Part shown: one piece after another, positions 29,214 to 35,779 of the stretch
How positions within the stretch are numbered: position 1 is the first letter of the stretch
Layout: every line of letters begins with the position of its first letter
IMG/VR virus record: IMGVR_UViG_3300047300_000298
Location: 1 to 35,779 of that record
Length of the DNA: 35,779 nucleotides
Source of the DNA: a virus
Reading direction: 5' to 3' (one strand)
Translations under genes and position numbers: made by a program
Notes under the pieces: model-generated
The model's database searches: none
The model's input: the letters and a program-made list of their open reading frames with translations, nothing else
What the model was told of the DNA's origin: nothing

Positions 29214-30110
29214 TCATTTGGATGCCGCTTGCTTCTGCCGTTTGTACTGGAGCACTTTCGTGTAGTTGCCAGTCTTCTCAGCTTCAGCTCGCAGCCGTTC
29301 AAGGGTTGAGTCCACCGCGCCTGAAACTCGGCCAGTTGAGCTGACCATCCTTTCTGGTGCAGGGGCTGCCTTTCGGTTCGTAACTTTCAATTCCTTCTCC
29401 AGTTTCGCGACCGCAAAGGCAAACTTTACGGGGTCTTCGATCTTGGCCAGCTCTGCCGCCTTCTTCGGGTTTTTGCCGAGTGCGTAAATCACCAGTGCCG
29501 GATTGTCCGCGCCTTGCAGCACAACGCCTTGCTGCGTGATGTTGAAGAGTTCCTGGGCCACGGCCTCGGCATCCTCAAAATCGCGCACCTTGAGCTCGGC
29601 TTTCGCCTTGCCATACCCTGCGAGCTTTTCCTGCCAGGCTTGCTGTTGCGCTTGCTCGGCCTGCTGGGCTTTTTGGGCCTCAGCATCGGCGTGGCGCTTG
29701 CGCTCGAACCAGTCTGCCAGTGCAGTCTCGAATCGGTCTGCGTCGTATTCGTAGTCCTCCAGCTTCGGCTTTGGCCCGAGTGCGACCGGCTTTTTCTCGG
29801 ACGTCTGGGTCAGCTTCGCTTCGAGTTCTCGAATGCGTTTTTCCTTCTCACGGTTTGCCTTACGCAGCTCTTTCACCCAACCAGGTGCCTGAGCGTGCTC
29901 ATCGGGAGGTGGCGCTTCCTCACCAATGGAAACGATCACTTCGTCTTCGTCGCCTTCGTTTTGATCATCGCCGGATTGCTGGTCGTTCTGGTCGGTGCCG
30001 GAATTTTGCTCGTCACCCACTTGCTCAGAATCGTCCTGGCCATCCTGTTCGTCGATCACCAAGGTTTCGTCGTCGAGGTTCTCATCTCCTGTTTCTGCCT
30101 TTTTGTTCAT
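29214..30110 (-). CDS. Scaffolding protein
   Basis: This 298-residue protein resembles P22 gp8 (303) in size and composition. It has a very acidic N-terminus (EQDGQDDSEQVGDEQNSGTD), a coiled coil (VKELRKANREKEKRIRELEA, about 79-98), a helical Gln/Ala-rich middle and a basic C-terminal helix (TKVLQYKRQKQAASK) of the sort that binds coat protein. It guides procapsid assembly, then exits. It starts right at the end of an open frame that continues from portal. Confidence 0.85.
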   Translation of the reverse strand: MNKKAETGDENLDDETLVIDEQDGQDDSEQVGDEQNSGTDQNDQQSGDDQNEGDEDEVIVSIGEEAPPPDEHAQAPGWVKELRKANREKEKRIRELEAKLTQTSEKKPVALGPKPKLEDYEYDADRFETALADWFERKRHADAEAQKAQQAEQAQQQAWQEKLAGYGKAKAELKVRDFEDAEAVAQELFNITQQGVVLQGADNPALVIYALGKNPKKAAELAKIEDPVKFAFAVAKLEKELKVTNRKAAPAPERMVSSTGRVSGAVDSTLERLRAEAEKTGNYTKVLQYKRQKQAASK

Positions 30111-30187
30111 TCAAATACCCCATTTAACTCATCCACTTCAAACGGCTGGATGGATACCGTGTACCCACATTCTCCATCAAATCGCCG
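30111..30187 (-). other. Open portal-frame extension lacking a start codon
   Basis: After the portal TGA (30190-30188) the same frame stays open for 25 codons and reads RRFDGECGYTVSIQPFEVDE then LNGVFE. It closes with TGA in ATGA overlap with the scaffold start. The peptide looks protein-like and the end is placed as if translated, but there is no ATG, GTG or TTG in it. An ATG overlapping the portal stop is in another frame and ends after four codons. It could be a read-through extension, or a small gene broken by a one-base indel. Confidence 0.4.
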
Positions 30188-32254
30188 TCATCTGACAACA
30201 GGCTGCACTTGTTCACCAAGTGACGCCTGCTCCAGTGCATCGATTGTGGTCAATGCGATGTTCTGATCGATCTCGCTGGCCTTGGCCATGGTCTCTGCCG
30301 TGCGTGCGCGGGAAAGCTCCGCGTCGGCCACGGTCTTGATGGTGTCGGCGCGTGCCTTGGCAGCCTTGGCCACGGCTTCCTCGGCGGCAGCCTGCAGGAA
30401 AATGGCGTTCGGGTCTTGCTGCTGGCCACGGGCTTCCATCTCAGCCATCATTGCTTCGGCTTCCTGCTCTGTCGGTTTTACGACACCCATGCGAATCAGG
30501 CGCTGGCGGAAGTAGTTTTGCACCTCGCTGACGCCTTCGCCTTCCATGTTCATCATGGCCATGGCACCGAGCACCTGCAGCGTCTCAGGGTCTTGGGTGA
30601 TCTGCATCATGCCGGTCAGGGCGCGAACAGTGGCCGCACGACGGGAGCTTGATGACGGGCCGACGTCCACGTCCACGTCGAACTTGGCCGCGCCCAGGTC
30701 GTTGGCCATCTTGACCTCGCCATTTTCCTGGTCGACCATAGGCTGCATCAGGGTCACGGAGTCGGTTTCGCCGTTCTCGGTGATGACCTTCATCTTGCGG
30801 CCTTCCTCGATGTAGATGTCTTTGGCAATGGACAGCCAGACCTCGCCGCAGCGCTTCATGGCTTTGGCAAAGTTGCTCATGTAGATGAACGTCTGCATGT
30901 CCAGCTTCTGCTGGATCATTTCCACGGCCTTGCCGCTGATGTTGCTCACCAGTTTTTCGCCTGCCTGCTGGTTTCCCAGAATGTCCTGCATGTCCTGCTC
31001 GGTCACTTGCAGCAAAGCTGCCATGGCCGGAGGCACGTTCGGGGCGCGGGTGTAGGCCACAGGGCCGCTGACAGTCTGGCTGCCGTCCGGGCCAGTGATC
31101 GGGTTGATCAGCAGGTACGGGTAGTCCTTGAGGTTGTCCTCTGACCACATGACCTGGTGGCCAGCCACCTGCTCAGGCGTGAGGATGGGCTTCTCGACGC
31201 TGGACAGGGCGCTGATCTCGCCCAGCTTGGACAGCTGCATGTTCTTGAGGCGCTGCGCGTCCTTGGCCAGGCGCACGTGACCCATGCAACGCTCGACGTT
31301 ATCCACAAACCAGCGCTTGCCGTAGACTGGGATAATTGGGATGCACTTGCCTGCGATGTAGCCGCAGTCCTCGAGCACCTTGCCACCGGACATGATGTAC
31401 TTGTGCACCTTGCGCGACTTGATCTTGCGCTGGCGCACCTCGACGCTGCCAATGGCGGCCAGGGTGTTCTCCAGCTCTGGGTCTTCCTCGAAGTCTTTGG
31501 CGCGGTAGCGTTCCTCGGTGCCGTCGATGGCGCGGAACACGCGAATGGTCTCTGTGACGTCCTCGACCTTGTAGTATTCAGCGATGTAGACCACATCGGG
31601 CGTGGCCCAGTCGAATTCGTACTGGTGGATGATCTTCGGCCAGTCGGTCGGGTCGTCGTTCCACTCTTCCTTGTAGCTCTCGCGGGTCATCGAATAGATG
31701 ACGTAGCAGAAACGGGCGTCGGCCTTGTCCTGGCGCTTGGCGTTCAGGTCAAAGAACACGGAGCTGTCAGCGTCGAAGATCGGCTCGATCTGGATGCGCT
31801 GGCGCTCGTTTTCCTCGTCCTCGTCGTCCTCATAGACCGTGCGCAGACGCCAGGCACCGAAGCCACCGCCGACCGCTTCCTCGAAAGCGTTGTCGTAGGC
31901 CTCGTCGGCCACGCTGTCGTGCTCGTCGGCGCGGTACAGGCCGTCACAGGTCTCGGCCAGCTTGTCGTCCTTTGCGCCATCCTTGGACACGTAGTCCACG
32001 GTGATGCGGTTGTTGCGGTATTCCGAGATGATGCGCATGACCGACAGCGCGATCTTGTTCACCTCGAACTTGGGCTTGTTTTCGTAGATGTCCCAGAGTG
32101 GGCCTTCCCATTGAGCGCCGGAGATCGAATAGAAGCGCCGGTCTTGCAGGCACTGCAGGCGCTCGTCTCTCAGCGCCGTTTGTACGTCATCGAATTGCGC
32201 GAGCGCTTCTGAGTGAAGGTTCGCCAATCGCTGCTCTTTGGAAATGCGTGCCAT
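30188..32254 (-). CDS. Portal protein, P22 gp1-like
   Basis: This is a 688-residue portal (P22 gp1 has 725). Family sequence at the start includes ALRDERLQCLQDRRFYSISG and ALSVMRIISEYRNNRITVDY; a long C-terminal helix, the barrel equivalent, is rich in Ala and Glu (EEAVAKAAKARADTIKTVAD). Twelve copies form the DNA entry vertex and headful sensor, binding the large terminase on one side and gp4/gp10 on the other. GAGG precedes ATG 32254. Its frame remains open beyond the stop, see 30111-30187. Confidence 0.93.
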   Translation of the reverse strand: MARISKEQRLANLHSEALAQFDDVQTALRDERLQCLQDRRFYSISGAQWEGPLWDIYENKPKFEVNKIALSVMRIISEYRNNRITVDYVSKDGAKDDKLAETCDGLYRADEHDSVADEAYDNAFEEAVGGGFGAWRLRTVYEDDEDEENERQRIQIEPIFDADSSVFFDLNAKRQDKADARFCYVIYSMTRESYKEEWNDDPTDWPKIIHQYEFDWATPDVVYIAEYYKVEDVTETIRVFRAIDGTEERYRAKDFEEDPELENTLAAIGSVEVRQRKIKSRKVHKYIMSGGKVLEDCGYIAGKCIPIIPVYGKRWFVDNVERCMGHVRLAKDAQRLKNMQLSKLGEISALSSVEKPILTPEQVAGHQVMWSEDNLKDYPYLLINPITGPDGSQTVSGPVAYTRAPNVPPAMAALLQVTEQDMQDILGNQQAGEKLVSNISGKAVEMIQQKLDMQTFIYMSNFAKAMKRCGEVWLSIAKDIYIEEGRKMKVITENGETDSVTLMQPMVDQENGEVKMANDLGAAKFDVDVDVGPSSSSRRAATVRALTGMMQITQDPETLQVLGAMAMMNMEGEGVSEVQNYFRQRLIRMGVVKPTEQEAEAMMAEMEARGQQQDPNAIFLQAAAEEAVAKAAKARADTIKTVADAELSRARTAETMAKASEIDQNIALTTIDALEQASLGEQVQPVVR

Positions 32255-32288
32255 ATTTTTGCCCTCGTTTCAAGTATTTTCGCATCGT

Positions 32289-33755
32289 TTACCACTTATT
32301 GACAATCGGGATTGGTTTGAAGGCCGCTGGCTTGGTGGCCGGTAGCTTTTGCACCAGGTTGATCGCGTCGAACATAGGGTCGAGCTGGTCGTCGTGAGCG
32401 CCAGCAGGGAAGGCCGCAACCTCGGCCAGGAAGTCTGAAAGCCAGGGCGCGTCCTGCGGAAGCACCACGTTGCCGGACTCGATGAACGGGGCCGCGTCGT
32501 GTGCCCGGCTGATCTTGTCCTTGTTGCGTTGCACCGGCACAACGGGGATGCCTTCGCGCCGCAGCGTCTGGATCAGGCCAGTGCCGGACACCTTGTCCTC
32601 GACGTACATGCCTCGCAGGGTCGCCGCCTGGTACGGTGGCCGCATGTCGTTCAGGTGCTTGAGCCAGAAGGCACGGGCGTGCACCAGCAGCTCTGGAGCC
32701 TCCCACTTGCCACGAATCTGGTCGATCTTGACAGCCTTGCCAACGGTCGAACGTGCCCAGCACTGCAGCACAGACCAGTCGTTCTGGGTGGCTGTTTTCT
32801 GGGCCGTGTCCACGGTGATGAAGCGGAAGTCCATCGCCGGGATGGATGACCAGTAGCCAAACCACTCGGTGCTGATGATGCCGCCGCCTCTGGGAGCTGG
32901 GCGCTGCTGGAGCTGGCCAGCCGTGCCGTAAGTGCCCAGGGTCTTTTCCAGTTCGGACACCTGCGCCTCACCAAAGCGCTCAGGGAACATCAGCTCGCCT
33001 TCCACGGTGCGCGGGTCAGTCCAGCCAATGCTGGTGGTGCAGCGGAACTCAGGCTCGAAGCGCATCGGGATGCACAGGTGCACGTAGGGCAGGCCCATTT
33101 CCAGAATCACGCCGCTGATGTCCTTCTCGTTCAGGCGTTGCATGATGACCACGATGGCCGACTTGTCGGAGTTGACGCGGGTCGGCAAGGTCTCGGTGAA
33201 GGCAATCCGGGCAGCTTCCAGCTTGGCCGCGCTGTTGGCGTTGTCAGCGCTGATCGGGTCGTCGAGGATAACCCGGTCGCCACGCACGCCGGTCATGCTG
33301 GTGAAGGCTCGGGCCTGGCGCACGCCTTTACGGGTATTCCCGAACTCTCGCTTGCCGTCCAGATCGGCCAGCAGGTCAAGCGGCCAGAGCTTCTGGAACC
33401 ACTCGGACTTGATCAGGTCGCGGCAGCGTCGGCTGTCTCGGATGGCCAGCTGCTCTTCGTGGGCCGTACCCACAAAGCGCATCTCAGGCATGCCTCGCGG
33501 CCCCCACTCCCAGGCTGGCCAGATCACGCCGGTCAGCAGGGACTTCATGGAGCCGGGTGGCACGTTCATCAGCAGGCGGTTGATTTCGCCCTTGGTCACG
33601 GCCTCCAGGTGCAGACAGATGGCGTCCAGCGCCCAGCCCCACTTCAGCTCGGCAGCCGGTTCGAGCACCTTCCAGGCACGCTTGGCAAACTCGGCCAAGC
33701 TGCGCCTGCACAGCTCACGCTCGACGGCCAGCAGGTCAGCTTGCGTCAGATGCAT
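32289..33755 (-). CDS. terL: Terminase large subunit
   Basis: This is a 488-residue packaging motor (P22 gp2 has 499). The ATPase domain has Walker A VPPGSMKS at 65-72, Walker B RVILDD at 161-166 and the coupling segment IMQRL at 204-208. The C-terminal RNase H-like nuclease has Asp316 (FITVDTA), Asp387 (YVEDKVSG) and Asp456/Asp459 (HDDQLD). ATG 33755 is preferred: it matches the copy at the left edge and overlaps the small terminase by 20 bases. The frame is open up to a GTG at 33833, inside that gene. Together with portal it packages DNA by a headful mechanism, as expected for P22-like phages. Confidence 0.94.
   Translation of the reverse strand: MHLTQADLLAVERELCRRSLAEFAKRAWKVLEPAAELKWGWALDAICLHLEAVTKGEINRLLMNVPPGSMKSLLTGVIWPAWEWGPRGMPEMRFVGTAHEEQLAIRDSRRCRDLIKSEWFQKLWPLDLLADLDGKREFGNTRKGVRQARAFTSMTGVRGDRVILDDPISADNANSAAKLEAARIAFTETLPTRVNSDKSAIVVIMQRLNEKDISGVILEMGLPYVHLCIPMRFEPEFRCTTSIGWTDPRTVEGELMFPERFGEAQVSELEKTLGTYGTAGQLQQRPAPRGGGIISTEWFGYWSSIPAMDFRFITVDTAQKTATQNDWSVLQCWARSTVGKAVKIDQIRGKWEAPELLVHARAFWLKHLNDMRPPYQAATLRGMYVEDKVSGTGLIQTLRREGIPVVPVQRNKDKISRAHDAAPFIESGNVVLPQDAPWLSDFLAEVAAFPAGAHDDQLDPMFDAINLVQKLPATKPAAFKPIPIVNKW
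33650..33740. repeat. Direct repeat with the left window end (1-91)
   Basis: This stretch is identical to 1-91 and marks where the common genome ends and the cassette-specific sequence begins on the terL side. Just past it, only the extreme 5' codons of terL and the last codons of terS differ between the two versions. Confidence 0.9.
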
Positions 33756-34224
33756 CTTTTGCGGCCATGATCTGCGCCAGCACCTCGGTGCCAAGTTGGG
33801 AAACGTCCAAGGTTGCGATGGCAATCGGTGCACCGTTGGCTCCGGTGTGCTCCAGCTGCCTTGGAGGTTCTTTCCAGCCCATCTGGCACTTTGACCACCA
33901 AATCTGTGCGGTCGTGTCGCCTGCCATGGCTTTCTGGAAGATTCCCTTTCCGATCTGAGCGTTGGCCTTGGCCTTGCCGTTTACCAGCTCGGTGGGGAAC
34001 TTCTCGCGCAGCGTGTCCACATGGATGCCGTCACGAATCAGGGCAGCAATTTGCTCAAACGGCACGCCGTAGCCAGACATGGCCTCCACCTGCTTTCGCT
34101 CGGCATCGGTTGGCTCAAAGGGTTTGCGGCCAGCGCCAGGACGTGCGCCGCCGTAGTTTTTGGAGTGAGTTGCCTCTTTTTTAGGCACTCGGGTCGAATT
34201 TTCAGGATTTGGCTTCTTTGCCAT
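33736..34224 (-). CDS. terS: Terminase small subunit, alternative type (cassette B)
   Basis: This is a 162-residue protein. A basic N-terminus with GGARPGAGRKPFEPTD and a helical DNA-binding part (ERKQVEAMSGYGVPFEQIAA) is followed by FQKAMAGDTTAQIWWSKCQM and a short tail. It is unlike the cassette A protein except for the last 25 or so residues (LGTEVLAQIMAAKDA). It should recognise a different packaging site, or the same site by a different fold, while feeding the same large terminase. It overlaps the methyltransferase by 23 bases and terL by 20. Position gives the function. Confidence 0.8.
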   Translation of the reverse strand: MAKKPNPENSTRVPKKEATHSKNYGGARPGAGRKPFEPTDAERKQVEAMSGYGVPFEQIAALIRDGIHVDTLREKFPTELVNGKAKANAQIGKGIFQKAMAGDTTAQIWWSKCQMGWKEPPRQLEHTGANGAPIAIATLDVSQLGTEVLAQIMAAKDASDAS

Positions 34225-35266
34225 TTGTAACCTCCGCGAAAGGTTCGCCAGTTTCTGCGTGAGTTGCTATTTTGCCAGTGAAGTCCTGCCAGCGTCTCAC
34301 AATCACATCACAATACTTCGGATCGAGCTCCATGATGCGTGCGACGCGGCCATTCTTCTCGGCTGCGATCAGGGTGGTGCCGGAGCCGCCGAAGCTGTCC
34401 AGAACTTGGTCGCCACCTTTGGTGTTGTTCAGGAGCTGGTACTCGAACAGGGCCACGGGCTTCATGGTCGGGTGCTCACCGTTGCGGGATGGCTTCTCGA
34501 ACTCGAGGATGGTCGTTTGCTTGCGGTCGGCTGCCCACAGGTGGCTGGCTCCTTCCTTCCATCCGTACAGGCATGGCTCGTGCTTCCAGTGGTAGTCCTG
34601 GCGGCCCATGACCATGCTGGATTTCTTCCAGATCAGGCACTGGCGGACTTTCCAGCCTGCGTCCTGGGCTGCGCCTCGGAAGTTGTAGCCCTCGGAGTCT
34701 GCGTGCCAGATGTAAAACACAGCGCCTGGCTTCATCACCATGTCGGCTGCCGTGTAAGCATCGCGCAAGAATTGACGGAATTGGTCGTCGCCCATCTCGT
34801 CGTTCTTGATCTTGAGCGCGTCCTTGGTCTTGCCTTCGTAGGCCACGTTGTAGGGCGGGTCGGTCAGCCACATGTCGACCAGCTGGCCTTCGGTGAGCTT
34901 TTCCAGGTCGCTGACGCTGGTGCTGTCTCCACACAGGAGGCGGTGCTTTCCCATCACCCAAATGTCACCTGGCCGGGTGCGCGGGTTCTCGGGCAGCGGT
35001 GGGGCGTCGTCCGGGTCGGTCAGGCCTTCCGTTCCGACTGGTGCCAGCAGCTCCTTTATCTCATCCAGGTCGAAGCCAGTCAGTTCGAGATCAAAGCCAA
35101 GCTCCTGCAGGTCGGCAAACTCAACCTTCAGCATTTCCATGTCCCAGCCTGAATTCAGCGCCAGCCGATTGTCGGCAATAACGTAGGCGCGTTTTTGAGC
35201 GTCGGTCAGGTGCTCCAGCCGGATGCATGGAACCTCGCTCAGTCCCAGCTTGCGTGCGGCCAGCAC
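34202..35266 (-). CDS. DNA adenine/N4-cytosine methyltransferase domain (cassette B), downstream part of frameshifted gene
   Basis: This open part (354 codons) holds the C-terminal end of a ParB-like domain (LTDAQKRAYVIADNRLAL) and a beta-class amino methyltransferase. Motif IV TDPPYN is at about 135-140, HPTMKP at 265-270 and the cofactor motif LDSFGGSGTT at 289-298. It has no natural start: the apparent GTG 35266 is a valine inside GRVLAARKLG. The true start is ATG 35445; one G is missing from a G-run at 35289-35296. With that base the gene would encode 414 residues. It probably modifies phage DNA against host restriction when in frame. As read here, the enzyme is off. Confidence 0.85.
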   Translation of the reverse strand: MLAARKLGLSEVPCIRLEHLTDAQKRAYVIADNRLALNSGWDMEMLKVEFADLQELGFDLELTGFDLDEIKELLAPVGTEGLTDPDDAPPLPENPRTRPGDIWVMGKHRLLCGDSTSVSDLEKLTEGQLVDMWLTDPPYNVAYEGKTKDALKIKNDEMGDDQFRQFLRDAYTAADMVMKPGAVFYIWHADSEGYNFRGAAQDAGWKVRQCLIWKKSSMVMGRQDYHWKHEPCLYGWKEGASHLWAADRKQTTILEFEKPSRNGEHPTMKPVALFEYQLLNNTKGGDQVLDSFGGSGTTLIAAEKNGRVARIMELDPKYCDVIVRRWQDFTGKIATHAETGEPFAEVTNGKEAKS

Positions 35267-35445
35267 TCGGCCATGTCCGGCAATGATGCCCCCCCCGCGT
35301 CAATCAGCACCGGATTGGTGAATCCGAATTCCTGGATGGATGCAGCGATCTGGGCCACCTGCGCGTCGCTATGTGTCCGGCTGTTGCGTGCATAGGGTAT
35401 GAGCGCATCGATCTGGATGGTCTCAAGCGTGTCTGGTAGTTTCAT
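35239..35445 (-). CDS. ParB-like N-terminal part of the cassette B methyltransferase (frameshifted)
   Basis: This is a 68-codon open frame: a ParB/Srx-like domain start (MKLPDTLETIQIDALIPYAR, then DAQVAQIAASIQEFGFTNPV) that runs to LIDAGG and then goes out of frame, ending in ASLPDMAECWPHASWD. With one additional G the frame continues GGIIAGHGRVLAARKLGL, the standard ParB motif, into the methyltransferase. It starts in ATGA overlap with the rusA copy. ParB-methyltransferase fusions are common in phages. Confidence 0.85.
   Translation of the reverse strand: MKLPDTLETIQIDALIPYARNSRTHSDAQVAQIAASIQEFGFTNPVLIDAGGASLPDMAECWPHASWD
35289..35296 (-). repeat. G8 homopolymer tract causing the methyltransferase frameshift
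   Basis: Eight C on the + strand (G on the coding strand) lie just after codons for LIDA. Nine G would give GGG before IIAGHGR and join the ParB and methyltransferase parts. A tract of eight or nine G is prone to slipped-strand change during replication, so the gene may switch on and off. Confidence 0.8.
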
Positions 35446-35779
35446 TCTGTGGGCCTTTCGATGTGAACTTCAACGAATCCACCAACGGACTCGCCTTTTT
35501 TGATTGTGAGCGTCCAGTGCTTGTCGTCCACCTTGAGCACGTCGGCCAGGCCATCGAGGCCAGCTTTGATGCGTGCCAGGGCGTTGTCCAGGTCATAGGC
35601 GCGACGGGTCGGTGGGTAGAACGTGAGCGTCAGGTGCAGGCTGGCCGCCTGAATGGGGCGTGCGCCTTGCTCCATGGCCTGCCAAAAACAGGCCTCGCGG
35701 TAGGCTTTTTTCAGCTTGGCCAGCTTTGCCCAGTGGTTTCTGGCGTTCGGGCTAAGGCCAGTGGGTGGCCAGGGAAGCT
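35442..35779 (-). CDS. rusA: RusA Holliday junction resolvase, 5'-truncated by window end (cassette B side)
   Basis: This is a second copy of rusA lacking the first four or so codons because the window stops. From position 35491 on it is nearly identical to the gene at 1860-2198, including YDLDNALARIKAGLDG and the later DD. The C-terminus differs (ESVGGFVEVHIERPTE). The stop overlaps ATG 35445 of the ParB-methyltransferase. In a circular molecule it is the same locus as the first copy. Confidence 0.88.
   Translation of the reverse strand, partial: LPWPPTGLSPNARNHWAKLAKLKKAYREACFWQAMEQGARPIQAASLHLTLTFYPPTRRAYDLDNALARIKAGLDGLADVLKVDDKHWTLTIKKGESVGGFVEVHIERPTE
35491..35779. repeat. Direct repeat with 1900-2188 (rusA)
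   Basis: This stretch aligns without gaps to 1900-2188 with about five substitutions, all before 35653. The last 127 bases are identical and end with the window. The period is 33,591 bp. Confidence 0.9.

Noticed and set aside
27911-29344. Long + strand open frame (477 codons) opposite the coat gene
   Set aside because: It mirrors the codon structure of the coat gene on the other strand; the product lacks any known domain and is His/Gly/Asp-rich as expected for antisense of GC-rich coding sequence.
31157-32212. Long + strand open frame (351 codons) opposite the portal gene
   Set aside because: Antisense shadow: low-complexity Val/Leu/Asp/Gly product and a certain portal gene on the minus strand.
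32289-33833. Longer form of TerL beginning at GTG 33833
   Set aside because: The extra 26 residues overlap terS, and the second copy at the left end supports a start equivalent to ATG 33755.
1-35779. Search for integrase, CI-type repressor, attachment site, transposase, CRISPR array, tRNA
   Set aside because: No recombinase motif, no second larger repressor, no regularly spaced repeats and no tRNA-like arm pattern were seen by eye; tRNA detection without a program is not conclusive.

Overview
The window reads as an almost complete genome of a short-tailed phage with a P22-like virion module. The high-GC coding sequence, the long runs of ATGA start/stop overlaps and the resemblance of many small proteins to Burkholderiales phage proteins suggest a betaproteobacterial host, possibly Comamonadaceae. 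That host guess is an inference. I see no integrase, excisionase, CI-type repressor, tRNA, CRISPR array or insertion sequence.

Layout. A control region at about 5554-5676 separates two divergent transcription units. The rightward unit (5677-12515) carries a homologous-recombination set (ERF annealing protein, YqaJ/lambda-type exonuclease, SSB), a MazG-like pyrophosphohydrolase, a ribbon-helix-helix protein and many small unknown proteins, several with zinc-binding cysteines. The leftward unit starts with a Cro/YdaS-like regulator (5341-5553). It continues through a DUF1376 replication initiator with an origin-like repeat array inside it, a P-like helicase-loader candidate, NinB, a Ref-like HNH nuclease and the RusA resolvase. 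It then runs into methyltransferase, small terminase and large terminase genes at the left edge. Because the map is circular, it resumes at 33755 and runs down through large terminase, portal, scaffold, coat, tail accessory, DNA stabilisation, needle-like and three ejection proteins, tailspike and a lysis cassette. It ends at a terminator near 12724-12749.

The ends of the window are the most unusual part. Positions 1-91 repeat 33650-33740 exactly (start of terL), and 35491-35779 repeat 1900-2188 with about five differences (rusA). Between these anchors lie two different versions of one locus. Cassette A, at the left end, holds an HNH homing endonuclease, a C5-cytosine methyltransferase and an Sf6-type small terminase. 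Cassette B, at the right end, holds a ParB-adenine/N4 methyltransferase and a different small terminase. The simplest reading is a circular genome of about 33.6 kb whose population carries two alleles, both laid into one contig. A true duplication is the alternative.

Both methyltransferase genes contain a long G tract on the coding strand (G10 in A, G8 in B). The B copy is out of frame at its tract, by one missing G. This is the pattern of phase-variable modification genes. Other points of interest are a hairpin that would hide the ribosome binding site of a GIY-YIG homing endonuclease next to the coat gene, four tandem 11-bp iterons inside the replication initiator gene, and an open portal reading frame beyond its TGA stop up to the scaffold gene.
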